Positions 6,844-15,698 of a stretch of DNA of 64,000 nt are shown here, piece by piece. Every line of letters begins with the position of its first letter. Positions within the stretch are counted from its first letter, which is position 1. The stretch is from Cymbomonas tetramitiformis (lineage: Eukaryota > Chlorophyta > Pyramimonadophyceae > Pyramimonadales > Pyramimonadaceae), in contig LGRX02035258.1 of the NCBI GenBank assembly GCA_001247695.2, positions 1-64,000 on the forward strand, given 5' to 3'. A program made the translations under genes and the position numbers. The notes beneath the pieces were generated by a model that saw only the letters and a list, made by a program, of their open reading frames with translations, searched no databases and was not told the origin of the DNA.

Positions 6844-9411
6844 ATGACGTTCTTGCAAAAATATTGGAAACTTCAAGAAGAATATGAAAACATGTATGGT
6901 TCGAATACGATCGTTCTTATTGAAAAGGGATCGTTCATGGAATGTTATAGTACTGAAGACAAAGGTAATGCGAAATCTGTTAGTAAGATTTTAAACATGA
7001 TTTTAACGAAAAGTAATAAAAATCTCGAATTGTCGGAAAAGAATCCCTATATGGTTGGATTTCCGACTTATAGAAAGTCGAAAAACATACCTATACTATT
7101 GTCACATGATCTATACATCGTATGGGTGGAACAAATAGATACTGGTGGTAAAACATTCGACCGAGCGGTCACCAAAGTGATCAGTCCAGGAACATATGTA
7201 CCGGATGAAGATTCTGATATCGATTATAACTTCATCTGTTGCATAAACAAAAATTATGGTGTTTGTTTGATGATCGATGTATCTATAGGCTGTGTTTTTG
7301 TAAGAGATTATAAATCGTACGAAGACATCACAAGAGTGATCGATATGTATAAACCTCGGGAAGTAATACTTTTACATATCGATTTTAAATCGGATGAACT
7401 CATGACGTTCAAAAAAGATGAAAATAAATATTATGATATTGTATATCAAGAAGCAGTAATCGAAAAACTTTACAATGTAAAAGAAAATCCTGTTTTGAAT
7501 GTTTGTAAAAATAGTATATCAAGTTTTATTTGTCTAATTGATCATTTACATATAAGCAATCCGAAAATTATGAAAATATTAGAATTACCACAATTATTAG
7601 AATCTATGGATACTTTATTATTACATAATAATCTAACGAGTCAATTGAATTTAATTTTGAATTCAAACAACAAATCAAAAGGATCTTTATTGAATATAAT
7701 CGACCATACGAACACACCAATGGGAAAACGATTACTTAGAAGAAGACTTTTGAATCCAATCACAGATCCGGAAAATATCAATATTCGGTATGACGAAATC
7801 GAAACCAATATTAAAAATGAAATGTATAAAAAATATAAACAAACGTTTTCAGGTCTTCCAGATTTGGAAAGAATCATACAGAGATTCAAATTAGGAATCA
7901 TTACGGAATTCGAAATCAAAGCTTTCATACGATCATTTGAAACGATTGAAAACATAAATCAAAACACCGAAACGATAATCAAACAATTCAATGAAAATTT
8001 CAAAGTGAACGATGTGGGTGTTGAAATAGTAGACTGCGATCAATTAGATAAAATAAATAAGAATATAGACAAAAATACAAAAGAATTAAATGAGATTTGT
8101 ATTCGATACGAATTAAAGTTAGAATCTACAGAAAAAGATGGTTATTATTTATCGACTACGGCAAGGAAAGCGGAATCTAAGAAGAAGCACATGAAGGACA
8201 GGTACGAGGACGTTCACATATCAAAGTTGACGAGCATGACATCAAGGATAATGGCCCAGAGTATCGATACACTCACACACGACTTAACAAAAAATTCAAA
8301 AAATTATGAGAAGCTTCATAAAGAGATCATGGAATCTCGGATTCAACAATTTGTTGAAATAAATTTTGGAACCATAATGGAGATCGTCGAATGGATTTCC
8401 GAAAAGGATGTGGTAAGTAGCCATTGTATTACAGCCACTAAGTACAGATACACACGACCTATCATAAAAAAATCGGATAAGTCTTTTGTAGAGGCCAAGA
8501 ACATCAGACATCCGATAGTTGAACATATGGATGTAACCTATGTTCCGAATGATGTAGAGTTTAATGAGAATAACCCAGGTATGTTATTGTACGGTCTGAA
8601 CGGTTCAGGTAAATCATGTTACGGTAAGTCTATAGCATTAAATATAATTTTGGCACAGATGGGCTCCTTCGTAGCGAGCGAGACCTTCGAATATAGTCCA
8701 TACAACAGCATCTTCACAAGAATCAATTGTGATGATAACATGTACAAAGCGATGTCATCTTTCATGGTAGAGATGACCGAATTGAATAGCATTATTCAAT
8801 TAGCAGACAAGCATTCGATCGTAGTGGGAGACGAGATGTGCAAAGGAACCGAGGATTTGTCTGCAACGAGTTTGGTAGCCGGGGCCATTCATTGGATGTT
8901 AGAAAAAAACATTCAATTTATATTTGCAACTCATTTGCACAAGTTAGCGGATATATCATTTATCAAAGACAAGGTGAACATTTGTCATTTGAAGACAGAA
9001 TACGTTGAGAAAATAGACAAGATCGTCTATAATAGAAAATTAGAAAAAGGATCGGGGGATTCTTTGTATGGAATAGAAATCGCAAAGCAGATTTTAAGAT
9101 GTCCGGAGATTATATACAAAGCTAACGAAACCAGAATGGAATTACTAGGAGACAATAAGAGTTTTGTAAATAAGAAGAAGTCCAGATACAATTCGAAAGT
9201 ATATGTAGATGTATGTAAAAATTGCGGGTCTAATAAAAATTTACATACACATCATATAATACACCAATGTGAAAATAGAACTTTCAAACACAATAAAAAC
9301 AATTTGATGACATTATGCCAAAAATGTCATGAAGATGTTCATACAAATAAACTATTAATAGAATCATATGACGTCGGTGGACAATTTGAACACACTTTTA
9401 CGAAACTTTGA
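6844..9411 (+). CDS. mutS7: MutS7 mismatch-repair ATPase fused to HNH nuclease
   Basis: The 855-residue protein has an N-terminal MutS mismatch-binding domain (residues 1-110), connector and lever regions, and an ABC-type ATPase with Walker A GLNGSGKS at about 584-591 and Walker B VVGDE at about 660. The C-terminal HNH domain has CKNC at about 791-794, the HH pair near 803 and CQKC near 825. This fusion defines the MutS7 group of giant viruses and octocoral mitochondria, where mismatch recognition and strand cleavage are thought to reside in one protein. It is shorter than mimivirus MutS7 (over 1,000 residues). It sits in the virus factory replication system with topoisomerase and ligase. Confidence 0.95.
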   Translation: MTFLQKYWKLQEEYENMYGSNTIVLIEKGSFMECYSTEDKGNAKSVSKILNMILTKSNKNLELSEKNPYMVGFPTYRKSKNIPILLSHDLYIVWVEQIDTGGKTFDRAVTKVISPGTYVPDEDSDIDYNFICCINKNYGVCLMIDVSIGCVFVRDYKSYEDITRVIDMYKPREVILLHIDFKSDELMTFKKDENKYYDIVYQEAVIEKLYNVKENPVLNVCKNSISSFICLIDHLHISNPKIMKILELPQLLESMDTLLLHNNLTSQLNLILNSNNKSKGSLLNIIDHTNTPMGKRLLRRRLLNPITDPENINIRYDEIETNIKNEMYKKYKQTFSGLPDLERIIQRFKLGIITEFEIKAFIRSFETIENINQNTETIIKQFNENFKVNDVGVEIVDCDQLDKINKNIDKNTKELNEICIRYELKLESTEKDGYYLSTTARKAESKKKHMKDRYEDVHISKLTSMTSRIMAQSIDTLTHDLTKNSKNYEKLHKEIMESRIQQFVEINFGTIMEIVEWISEKDVVSSHCITATKYRYTRPIIKKSDKSFVEAKNIRHPIVEHMDVTYVPNDVEFNENNPGMLLYGLNGSGKSCYGKSIALNIILAQMGSFVASETFEYSPYNSIFTRINCDDNMYKAMSSFMVEMTELNSIIQLADKHSIVVGDEMCKGTEDLSATSLVAGAIHWMLEKNIQFIFATHLHKLADISFIKDKVNICHLKTEYVEKIDKIVYNRKLEKGSGDSLYGIEIAKQILRCPEIIYKANETRMELLGDNKSFVNKKKSRYNSKVYVDVCKNCGSNKNLHTHHIIHQCENRTFKHNKNNLMTLCQKCHEDVHTNKLLIESYDVGGQFEHTFTKL

Positions 9412-9415
9412 TCTT

Positions 9416-9619
9416 TTACTGAACTTTAATCTTTTTTGGAACTATTATCAACATTATTTTACGATATGTATCTATATAAGCACCATTATATCCAGAACTC
9501 AATGTGTATATATGTTTTTCTAAATTCATCGCCTGGCGTTTATGTTTGATTGTCTTATAAAGATTTTGCATAGTCATGGTCCTCACTTTTGGACTGACTT
9601 TACTCTTAGAAGATTTCAT
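9416..9619 (-). CDS. Small basic protein (67 aa), unknown
   Basis: The frame extends to a TTG at 9673, but the ATG at 9617-9619 avoids overlap with the divergent gene at 9646. The product is lysine-rich and has no recognisable motif or membrane helix. It fills exactly the gap between the MutS7 stop and the next start, which supports its being real. It might be a small DNA-binding protein, but nothing specific shows this. Confidence 0.55.
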   Translation of the reverse strand: MKSSKSKVSPKVRTMTMQNLYKTIKHKRQAMNLEKHIYTLSSGYNGAYIDTYRKIMLIIVPKKIKVQ

Positions 9620-9645
9620 TAATATATTATAATATATAATAATAT

Positions 9646-10731
9646 ATGATATATTCAAAAAGAAACATTGCAATAGCTATAACTATAACGTTCGTAATTG
9701 CTATGATAATTTACTTGATGTTTTTCAGAGGAAACGATTCGGCGTCTTCAACGTCGTCTTCAAGTAGTACCACCGTTACAAGTAGCGATTTATATCAATC
9801 ATCCTTGAAAGTTTCGGGAGATGTAAATATAGGTGGTGAAAACACGATATCGTTTGATGGAACGCCATATGTAGCACCTTCACGAATACCGGCTTCCGGA
9901 TCATCCGTTGTAGTGTCACCTTCTGGTATGGGTTCACGATCGTCGGGTTCTGCATCATCGGTCGCGACACCTTCACGATCACCGGCTTCCGGATCATCCG
10001 TTGTAGTGTCACATTCTGGTATGGGTTCACGATCGTCGGGTTCTGCATCATCGGTCGCGACACCTTCACGATCACCGGCATCGGTATCATCTGTCGTGTC
10101 ACCTTCTGGTATGGGTTCTACAGTTCAATCAGAAACCGTTATCGAATCACAATGTGCCGCGGTACCTACCGATGGAACACCATATGTCCCATGTGGATTC
10201 AAAGGGAAAGAATTTAGGAAAGGTGGATACGCAGATGGTGGAAAGATACCACCGGTCGGTCATTATTTCACAGATTATTTATCTAGCAAAGGTTTAAATT
10301 TAGCAAATCGGCATGTCAGATCAAACGGCGATCCTCCGAACACTAGCGGAGAATTAGAAGAATGTGCACAATTATGTAGAGATGATGAGAATTGTTCTGG
10401 TTTTGGATATCAAGATGGTAAATGGCAACAACCAAGTGATCCAAACAATAACATGGATCAGAATAGATTTTGTTTTTTATTTAATAAAGAGTATCCACAA
10501 TCTGCATACGCCGATTGGGTGAGCATGGAGAGTGCTAAGGATCCTCATAATATTGCATCGGGTGCTGGTGGTAGATACGGAAGAGGTTGGGATCTACCAC
10601 AATTAAATACACCATGCGATCCTGCAAATGGTCTGTACGGTACTAAATATTATTATAATGATCAAAATGATAAGTCACATGGGAATGCTCATGGAAATGA
10701 AAGCATGCTATGTTATTACGAAAAGCTTTAA
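9646..10731 (+). CDS. Membrane-anchored Ser-rich protein with PAN/apple-like domain
   Basis: A type-II-like anchor (residues 7-25) is followed by a serine/threonine-rich stalk of about 130 residues with 31-residue repeats, then a cysteine-rich C-terminal domain. That domain has LEECAQLCRDDENCSGFGYQ and a later CFLF, the spacing of a PAN/apple fold used for binding proteins or sugars. The stalk plus binding domain looks like a surface or fibre protein, and the Ser/Thr repeats are likely glycosylation targets. No TTTAAAGA-type box precedes it, consistent with late expression. Confidence 0.8.
   Translation: MIYSKRNIAIAITITFVIAMIIYLMFFRGNDSASSTSSSSSTTVTSSDLYQSSLKVSGDVNIGGENTISFDGTPYVAPSRIPASGSSVVVSPSGMGSRSSGSASSVATPSRSPASGSSVVVSHSGMGSRSSGSASSVATPSRSPASVSSVVSPSGMGSTVQSETVIESQCAAVPTDGTPYVPCGFKGKEFRKGGYADGGKIPPVGHYFTDYLSSKGLNLANRHVRSNGDPPNTSGELEECAQLCRDDENCSGFGYQDGKWQQPSDPNNNMDQNRFCFLFNKEYPQSAYADWVSMESAKDPHNIASGAGGRYGRGWDLPQLNTPCDPANGLYGTKYYYNDQNDKSHGNAHGNESMLCYYEKL
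9877..10120 (+). repeat. 93-bp tandem repeat in Ser-rich stalk
   Basis: CCTTCACGA starts at 9877, 9970 and 10063, giving two full units and a diverged third. The unit is in frame (31 residues). Confidence 0.88.
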
Positions 10732-10737
10732 AGAAAA
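10726..10737 (+). promoter_or_regulatory. Candidate early promoter of gene at 10759
   Basis: CTTTAAAGAAAA overlaps the end of the preceding gene and finishes 21 nt before the ATG at 10759. Confidence 0.45.
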
Positions 10738-10758
10738 TATTATATATTATGAATAGAA

Positions 10759-10995
10759 ATGCAAAAGATTAAACATACGAAGCAAATAAAACAACCGACT
10801 CAAGAACAAATGATGGAATATTTTCTAATGTCTGATTTTTCAAAAATGAATTTCCCGGAGATTCCGACACCCGAGTGGATCACCATTCTCGGATTGGATT
10901 TGAAAAAGATGTCGAACGATAATGTTATACAAAATATGTATTATGATTCCAATGGAATGATTCAAGTTACACTTTCCAACGATGTTGACAATTAA
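10759..10995 (+). CDS. Small protein (78 aa), unknown
   Basis: Begins with a basic segment ([10 protein letters not shown]) and continues with a helix and a proline-containing stretch ([13 protein letters not shown]). No domain is recognised. It has its own upstream box and overlaps the 3' end of the convergent TFIIS-like gene by 29 bp. Confidence 0.6.
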   Translation: MQKIKHTKQIKQPTQEQMMEYFLMSDFSKMNFPEIPTPEWITILGLDLKKMSNDNVIQNMYYDSNGMIQVTLSNDVDN

Positions 10996-11419
10996 GACAT
11001 GTTATAAAGTTCGTCATCGGTTCATCGGCACTTCTAGTTTGCATACTATAATATGTCGTTTTGCGATGTTTACACTTGGGACATTTGAACATACCACTCG
11101 CTTCAACGGTATCATCTTGTTTTTTATCGGTATTCTGCAATGACGGATTCAAGTCTGACAAATCCAAGTAAGCGATGTTTTTAGATGATTTATTTTTAAC
11201 AAGCGATTCGATAATATCCGACGTCACGTTATTTTTTATATCGAAATATTTACTAATGTATATATGTTTGAAAGCTATATTTTGCCAATCTATATCGGTG
11301 TTTAATCTATCTGCATGTTCGATTGTGTAGTTGTATATGCTTTTTTCAATATTCAAACTAACGACCTCAGGTACGATTGTTTTGAAATGATTGACAGTAT
11401 TTTGTCGAAGTGTTTCCAT
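10967..11419 (-). CDS. TFIIS-like transcription elongation factor
   Basis: The 150-residue protein ends in a C4 zinc ribbon: CPKCKH, then the RSADEPMT signature, then CLNCQHRW. In TFIIS the acidic hairpin (here S-A-D-E, so one acidic Asp-Glu pair) reaches into RNA polymerase to trigger cleavage of backtracked RNA. The N-terminal part corresponds to the polymerase-binding central domain. Giant viruses with their own RNA polymerase commonly encode such a factor, which acts in the virus factory during transcription. It is divergent from the gene at 11449 with a 29-bp AT-rich spacer. Confidence 0.93.
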   Translation of the reverse strand: METLRQNTVNHFKTIVPEVVSLNIEKSIYNYTIEHADRLNTDIDWQNIAFKHIYISKYFDIKNNVTSDIIESLVKNKSSKNIAYLDLSDLNPSLQNTDKKQDDTVEASGMFKCPKCKHRKTTYYSMQTRSADEPMTNFITCLNCQHRWKV

Positions 11420-11448
11420 TTAAAATCAATAATGATTATATATTTTAA

Positions 11449-11862
11449 ATGATATATAAAAAGTATTGGAATAAAAATGGGTATTATCAAATATTAAAAA
11501 ATGAAACATCTTTGATCGTTGAACTAGAGACCAAGTTGCAATCGGATGTGATTATTCATCATAATAAACGTTACATTCATATCGAATCTGGAGAATTCAA
11601 AAAAGTCATTGATACAATTGATTTATTCATGGATTATATCAATGATAACGAAACGATGTTGTTAAAGTTGCCATATCGATATAATAAATATGAAGTTTCA
11701 TTTGAAAACAGCGATCAAACATTAGCTACCTCTCAAAATATTGTTAAAAATAAAGATGTCAAAATTGCAATCGAATTAAAAGGTGGTTATAATAATCAAT
11801 TATTTTGGAACGTGTTAAGGATAATTTTCATTAAAAAGAATCATGTCGCGATTGCAGAATGA
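11449..11862 (+). CDS. Hypothetical protein (137 aa)
   Basis: A soluble, basic, alternating helix-strand protein without recognised motifs. The C-terminal IAIELKGGYNNQLFWNVLRII looks like the most conserved part. The downstream gene begins 20 bp before this one ends, in another frame, suggesting the two are expressed together and may act together. Confidence 0.65.
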   Translation: MIYKKYWNKNGYYQILKNETSLIVELETKLQSDVIIHHNKRYIHIESGEFKKVIDTIDLFMDYINDNETMLLKLPYRYNKYEVSFENSDQTLATSQNIVKNKDVKIAIELKGGYNNQLFWNVLRIIFIKKNHVAIAE

Positions 11863-12568
11863 AATTATTTTGCATTCATTGTTGATAAGTCAATCGACCG
11901 AAAACATATACGAATATATGAATCCATTTATATGTAATTGTAAATGGTACACAGAAAAACTATCGGATGATTCGTATATTCGTATCAGGTCAACAATGTA
12001 CCACTATGAATATATGATTTCAGAAAATACAAATAAAACCGAGTTGCTGAATCTATTGAAATCAAAATGCAAATACATGGCATTCGATAAACAGATTCAA
12101 AGAATAAAACGATATTTCATTTTATACAATATAAATCATTTTTCAAACGAACATCAAAATATATTGAAAGCGATTATAGAGAAAAATTCGTTTAATGATA
12201 TTTTTATATTGACAACTACACATTACTCTAGCATATCTACTAAATTGGTATCAATACTGATCCCAAAATTGATTAAAGATACTATCCATAAAAAAACATA
12301 TGAAATAGACTTTGTGAATAGATTGATAAAAAAATTAAACTTTGATGATATCGAAGGATGTCGAGACGTCATTTATAAATTAATCACAAATAACATTGAA
12401 TTCAAATACATCGGTATTGCTATTATTGAAAGATTTAAAGACACACACGATCCAAAGAGATCCATACATAAAGTAATCCGATTAGTATCACAAACAGATC
12501 ATCGTATACGTCAAGGTGAGAGATCTATATATCATATCGAATACTTATTTCATTGTTTAAATACATAA
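11843..12568 (+). CDS. Hypothetical helical protein (241 aa)
   Basis: A mostly helical soluble protein with a C-terminal half rich in Ile, Asp and Arg. No domain is recognised and no membrane helix is visible. The ATG at 11843 lies inside the end of the preceding gene. Its own 3' end overlaps the convergent membrane gene by 19 bp. Confidence 0.65.
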   Translation: MSRLQNEIILHSLLISQSTENIYEYMNPFICNCKWYTEKLSDDSYIRIRSTMYHYEYMISENTNKTELLNLLKSKCKYMAFDKQIQRIKRYFILYNINHFSNEHQNILKAIIEKNSFNDIFILTTTHYSSISTKLVSILIPKLIKDTIHKKTYEIDFVNRLIKKLNFDDIEGCRDVIYKLITNNIEFKYIGIAIIERFKDTHDPKRSIHKVIRLVSQTDHRIRQGERSIYHIEYLFHCLNT

Positions 12569-13044
12569 AACACCACATGTGCCAATACTATTTGATCCAT
12601 AACATCGATCGTATGATATTTTCTTGACACGATCTGAAGTACGGCCATGAAAAATATGTACATGTATACATTTGAAATATTCGAAATGTCTAGTATTTTC
12701 TTCTGAACAAATGTTAGAGACGTTAATGTGACAATTGGTAATAGATATTGTAGACTTATCGATGGATCGATATAATATTGCATGCTTTTGTAAAAAGCAT
12801 AATACGAAAATAAAGATAATACATGTTCGACTAGTTTTAAATCAAGCTTGGACATAAATATGAATAATGGAACGAAAGATAAGAATAAGATATGTAAATC
12901 TAGACCGTCATTCTTTGGTAAATATTTTGCAAAATTATCGACTCTTTTATTATCTTTCGAATCTTTCGGTTTCAATAAAGAGTTTCGATATGTTATGTAT
13001 ATGATACATATAAAGATGAAATGATACCATTGAAATGTTAACAT
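12550..13044 (-). CDS. Multi-pass membrane protein (164 aa)
   Basis: About five hydrophobic helices are visible (near residues 5-19, 50-65, 75-90, 98-112 and 126-142), separated by short charged loops. The first loop is lysine/aspartate-rich (KPKDSKDNKRVD). No transporter or enzyme signature is recognised. It could be a virion inner-membrane protein. It is divergent from the SWIB gene. Confidence 0.7.
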   Translation of the reverse strand: MLTFQWYHFIFICIIYITYRNSLLKPKDSKDNKRVDNFAKYLPKNDGLDLHILFLSFVPLFIFMSKLDLKLVEHVLSLFSYYAFYKSMQYYIDPSISLQYLLPIVTLTSLTFVQKKILDISNISNVYMYIFFMAVLQIVSRKYHTIDVMDQIVLAHVVFYVFKQ

Positions 13045-13067
13045 TGTTTAAAAACATGAAATAAAAT

Positions 13068-13079
13068 AATTTAAGATTA
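13068..13079 (+). promoter_or_regulatory. Candidate early promoter of SWIB gene
   Basis: AATTTAAGATTA ends 19 nt before the ATG at 13099. Confidence 0.5.
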
Positions 13080-13098
13080 AACACCTTAATATGAAAAA

Positions 13099-13521
13099 AT
13101 GTCTCAAAAGGAGTGTGTAATAGATGATACAGTCGTTTCATTAAATGAATATCAAACTATGATTATTCAATTAGTGAACATGAAAAAAGACATTGATTTG
13201 ATTATGGGTAAATTAAAACAACTCAATAAGGAACAATTGAAAAAGAAGAAACCGAAAACCGTAAGCGGTTTTGTTAAACCTGTACAAGTCACGAACGACA
13301 TGTCCAAATTTTTGAAAATCGATCCAGATCAAAAAGTATCTAGATCATATGTCAATAAAATGATTAATCAATACATAAAAACTAATGATCTACAAATCGA
13401 AACTTCTAAACAAAATTTCATCATAGATGATACATTAGCAACCATATTTTCTCAAGAAAAAGGTACTCAGATCAATTATTTCAAAATGCAATCGTTTTTG
13501 AAACACAATTACGTGAAATGA
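13099..13521 (+). CDS. SWIB/MDM2-domain protein
   Basis: The 140 residues contain an N-terminal coiled coil (about 15-50) and a SWIB domain (about 55-130) with GFVKPVQVTNDMSKFL and the following VSRSYVNKMINQYIK helix. SWIB domains mediate protein contacts in chromatin-remodelling and transcription complexes, and occur in several giant viruses. It lies immediately before the HMG-box gene and shares its promoter class. This suggests a small set of chromatin-type proteins acting on viral DNA. Confidence 0.88.
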   Translation: MSQKECVIDDTVVSLNEYQTMIIQLVNMKKDIDLIMGKLKQLNKEQLKKKKPKTVSGFVKPVQVTNDMSKFLKIDPDQKVSRSYVNKMINQYIKTNDLQIETSKQNFIIDDTLATIFSQEKGTQINYFKMQSFLKHNYVK

Positions 13522-13529
13522 AAGGAAAT

Positions 13530-13541
13530 CATTTAAGGATA
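13530..13541 (+). promoter_or_regulatory. Candidate early promoter of HMG-box gene
   Basis: CATTTAAGGATA ends 22 nt before the ATG at 13564. Confidence 0.48.
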
Positions 13542-13563
13542 ACACTACTATATAATATTAATA

Positions 13564-13887
13564 ATGCCTCAAATGTCCGCTCATGAACTTCTCAAAATTG
13601 TAGAAAGCAAATTTGGTACTCAGTTCCGTGATTTCATTGAATCCTCGTGTATCGGTACGGAGTCGAAGAAGAGGGTAAAGACGCCCAAAGATCCCAATCG
13701 CGAAAAACGACCCCTGACACCGTATTTCATTTTCGCAAGCGAAAAGCGTGCAGAAGTGAGAAGCAAACACGCCGAGATTTCAAAGAAACTTGGTGAAATG
13801 TGGAAAGGTCTTTCTCAAGAAGATAAGGACAAATATGCTTCTAAATCTAAATCGAACGCTGATAAACCGGTCGCAGTGACCGGTTAA
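13564..13887 (+). CDS. HMG-box DNA-binding protein
   Basis: One HMG box spans about residues 36-105 with the classical pattern PKDPN-KRPLTPYFIFA, then ISKKLGEMWKGLS and DKDKYASKSK. It is preceded by a 35-residue helical extension. HMG boxes bind and bend DNA in the minor groove, so the protein may compact or organise the viral genome or assist transcription. The gene is higher in GC than its neighbours and close to eukaryotic HMGB sequence, consistent with host origin. The stop lies in a perfect hairpin. Confidence 0.93.
   Translation: MPQMSAHELLKIVESKFGTQFRDFIESSCIGTESKKRVKTPKDPNREKRPLTPYFIFASEKRAEVRSKHAEISKKLGEMWKGLSQEDKDKYASKSKSNADKPVAVTG
13865..13885. terminator. Perfect hairpin between convergent genes
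   Basis: AACCGGTC and GACCGGTT form an 8-bp stem around a 5-nt loop. The hairpin covers the stop codons of both the HMG-box gene and the convergent gene. In mimivirus, hairpins at gene ends set polyadenylation sites, and this one could serve both transcripts. Confidence 0.5.
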
Positions 13888-14267
13888 GTTTTTTGAATTT
13901 TGATCTTTCCATCTTTCAGATCTTTATAAATCTTTTTCATCTCATCGGATTCTCTTTTCATTTTTGAAATAGATTTGATATACATTTTCAATGTCGGATC
14001 TTTGAGCTGCACACACCATGATAAACTTTTCATATCGTTTGCTACAACGATGTAATCCGGATAAGCGTTTCTTTTCACCCGACCACCGCTTTTAAAAGTC
14101 CCGTTTGAGAAATATCGCATTCTATCATTGATTTCGATATCTTTCCATTTTTCCGGTTTCATTTCTTTATAATCCTTTAATTTATCATCTATTTTCTTTT
14201 TTGTAAAAGATGCTTGTAAAGACTCGTGATCATATTTCGGCGTCATGGTAATTTTCTTTGTCGTCAT
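13884..14267 (-). CDS. Conserved-looking soluble protein (127 aa)
   Basis: A basic protein with a helical N terminus and a compact central part (MRYFSNGTFKSGGRVKR, then WCVQLKDPTLKMYIK) that looks like a small beta-barrel. This reminds me of short proteins shared among giant viruses, but I cannot name the family. The C terminus is a lysine-rich helix. Its stop overlaps the HMG-box stop by four bases. Confidence 0.7.
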   Translation of the reverse strand: MTTKKITMTPKYDHESLQASFTKKKIDDKLKDYKEMKPEKWKDIEINDRMRYFSNGTFKSGGRVKRNAYPDYIVVANDMKSLSWCVQLKDPTLKMYIKSISKMKRESDEMKKIYKDLKDGKIKIQKT

Positions 14268-14284
14268 TATACTATAAGTATAAT

Positions 14285-14635
14285 TTAATATCTTAAATTG
14301 AAATTGATAAAAGTGTTAAGATCTTTTGATTCTTCGAGTGTATTCAAATCGTTGTCGTATTCATTCAATAGAAACGGGACGCCTATTTTCTCAGACCGAT
14401 CATTGAATAATTTATAAACCTCCGTGACATTTGTTTTTGAATTATAAACTTTAACGATATAGTGATCATCTTTTACTTGCAATGTATCGATGATATGATA
14501 ATCTGGTTTATCATTCAAAAATGAATTGTATACTTTAGACATTTTCAAGACAATAGGTTCATTCTTTTTTGTTACGAACCATTCACGATGTCTTCGAAAT
14601 AACAAATATGTCAATAAAATCAATAATAAAATCAT
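14285..14635 (-). CDS. Single-pass membrane protein (116 aa)
   Basis: The N terminus is a short hydrophobic helix (MILLLILLTYLLF) followed by Arg/His/Lys residues, then a soluble domain of about 95 residues with alternating strands. The topology suggests an anchored virion or endoplasmic-reticulum protein. No family is recognised. It is divergent from the small gene at 14647 with only an 11-bp spacer, so promoters and coding sequence must overlap. Confidence 0.68.
   Translation of the reverse strand: MILLLILLTYLLFRRHREWFVTKKNEPIVLKMSKVYNSFLNDKPDYHIIDTLQVKDDHYIVKVYNSKTNVTEVYKLFNDRSEKIGVPFLLNEYDNDLNTLEESKDLNTFINFNLRY
14289..14298 (-). promoter_or_regulatory. Candidate early promoter of gene at 14267
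   Basis: ATTTAAGATA on the minus strand ends 21 nt before the ATG at 14267. It lies over the end of the upstream gene. Confidence 0.45.
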
Positions 14636-14646
14636 AATTTACTATA

Positions 14647-14856
14647 ATGGATAAAATAAAAGAACAAATGATAGACTCATGTATGACCGAGATGTGTAAA
14701 AAAGAGAACAAAGATAGACTTACAAAAGAAGTATTAGATCCTTTGATAACACATATCATCAACAAATTCAAATTTGTGTTGTATGTTATCTTATTTATCA
14801 TCGTGTTAACTTATATGAAAACGACATACATTCTGTATAAAATTAAAAAGATGTAG
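14647..14856 (+). CDS. Small tail-anchored-like membrane protein (69 aa)
   Basis: A charged helical domain (residues 1-40) is followed by one hydrophobic helix (about 43-58) and a short basic end. This arrangement of soluble head and C-terminal anchor recurs in small proteins of large DNA viruses. The 3' end overlaps the convergent glycosyltransferase-like gene by 14 bp. Function unknown. Confidence 0.65.
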   Translation: MDKIKEQMIDSCMTEMCKKENKDRLTKEVLDPLITHIINKFKFVLYVILFIIVLTYMKTTYILYKIKKM

Positions 14857-15682
14857 TCAATAATTTTTTGTACGTATATTCGGATTTCAACCATTTGTAT
14901 GCATATTCCGTTCGACATTTTATAATCTCCGGATGATTCAATAAATACGTAATGGTTTTCGATATGTCGTCTGAAAATATTACATACGGTTTGAATATGT
15001 TGTCCGTGTAAGAATCACCACTGTACTCAGAAACTACTAAACATTTGTTTGCGATCAGATACACAAGGCGGACAACTTCAAGACAAGAACACACCGGTTC
15101 TTCCATATGGATATTCAATGCTATTTTTGATCTAGATAACAAATCCGTTTTAGCTTTTAAAAAGACTCCGTTGGAAAAATAAAGTTTATACGAACACAGG
15201 TCATCTTTTAACTTGTTCAATATGGGTATTCGTCTTTGCAATGTACAACCTAACCATAAAACGTCGATGTCTTTGTGATCAGACAAATCAACGGTTTCTA
15301 TACACGGCGAATACCCGATTGGTTTGTATTCAACGTTTGATATTCCAAATCGTTGCAACACCTTGATATTAACATACGAATATTCCCATACGCTTATTGC
15401 ATTTTTCATGAGATCGAAGTACACCTTCAATGCATTATGATATTTATTATCCGTTTTCGCATATATTTGTTCAAATTGATAAACAATGTACTTTTTAGCA
15501 GGAAAGCGGTCAATGGATTCGCAACCGAATAATATATAAGTAATTTTATCATCGTATACTTTAGCTTTTAAATTTTCCAGAGAGTCTGTAATGATATCAA
15601 AGCATTCTAGTGTCTCTTTTAGCGGATATGCAATTTCGTGAAACCATTTATATTTTTCGGAAGGCAGAATGATAGAATACAT
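14843..15682 (-). CDS. GT-B-like glycosyltransferase
   Basis: The 279-residue protein shows the two-lobed pattern of GT-B enzymes. The C-terminal lobe begins near DVLWLGCTLQRR, includes the donor-site-like segment SRSKIALNIH and CSCLEVVRLVYLIANKCLVVSE, and ends with a helix. Comparable proteins in giant viruses and bacteria transfer sugars to glycoproteins or lipids. Donor and acceptor cannot be read from sequence. TATACACTATCAT lies immediately upstream of its ATG. Confidence 0.7.
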   Translation of the reverse strand: MYSIILPSEKYKWFHEIAYPLKETLECFDIITDSLENLKAKVYDDKITYILFGCESIDRFPAKKYIVYQFEQIYAKTDNKYHNALKVYFDLMKNAISVWEYSYVNIKVLQRFGISNVEYKPIGYSPCIETVDLSDHKDIDVLWLGCTLQRRIPILNKLKDDLCSYKLYFSNGVFLKAKTDLLSRSKIALNIHMEEPVCSCLEVVRLVYLIANKCLVVSEYSGDSYTDNIFKPYVIFSDDISKTITYLLNHPEIIKCRTEYAYKWLKSEYTYKKLLTTSF

Positions 15683-15698
15683 TATACACTATCATATT

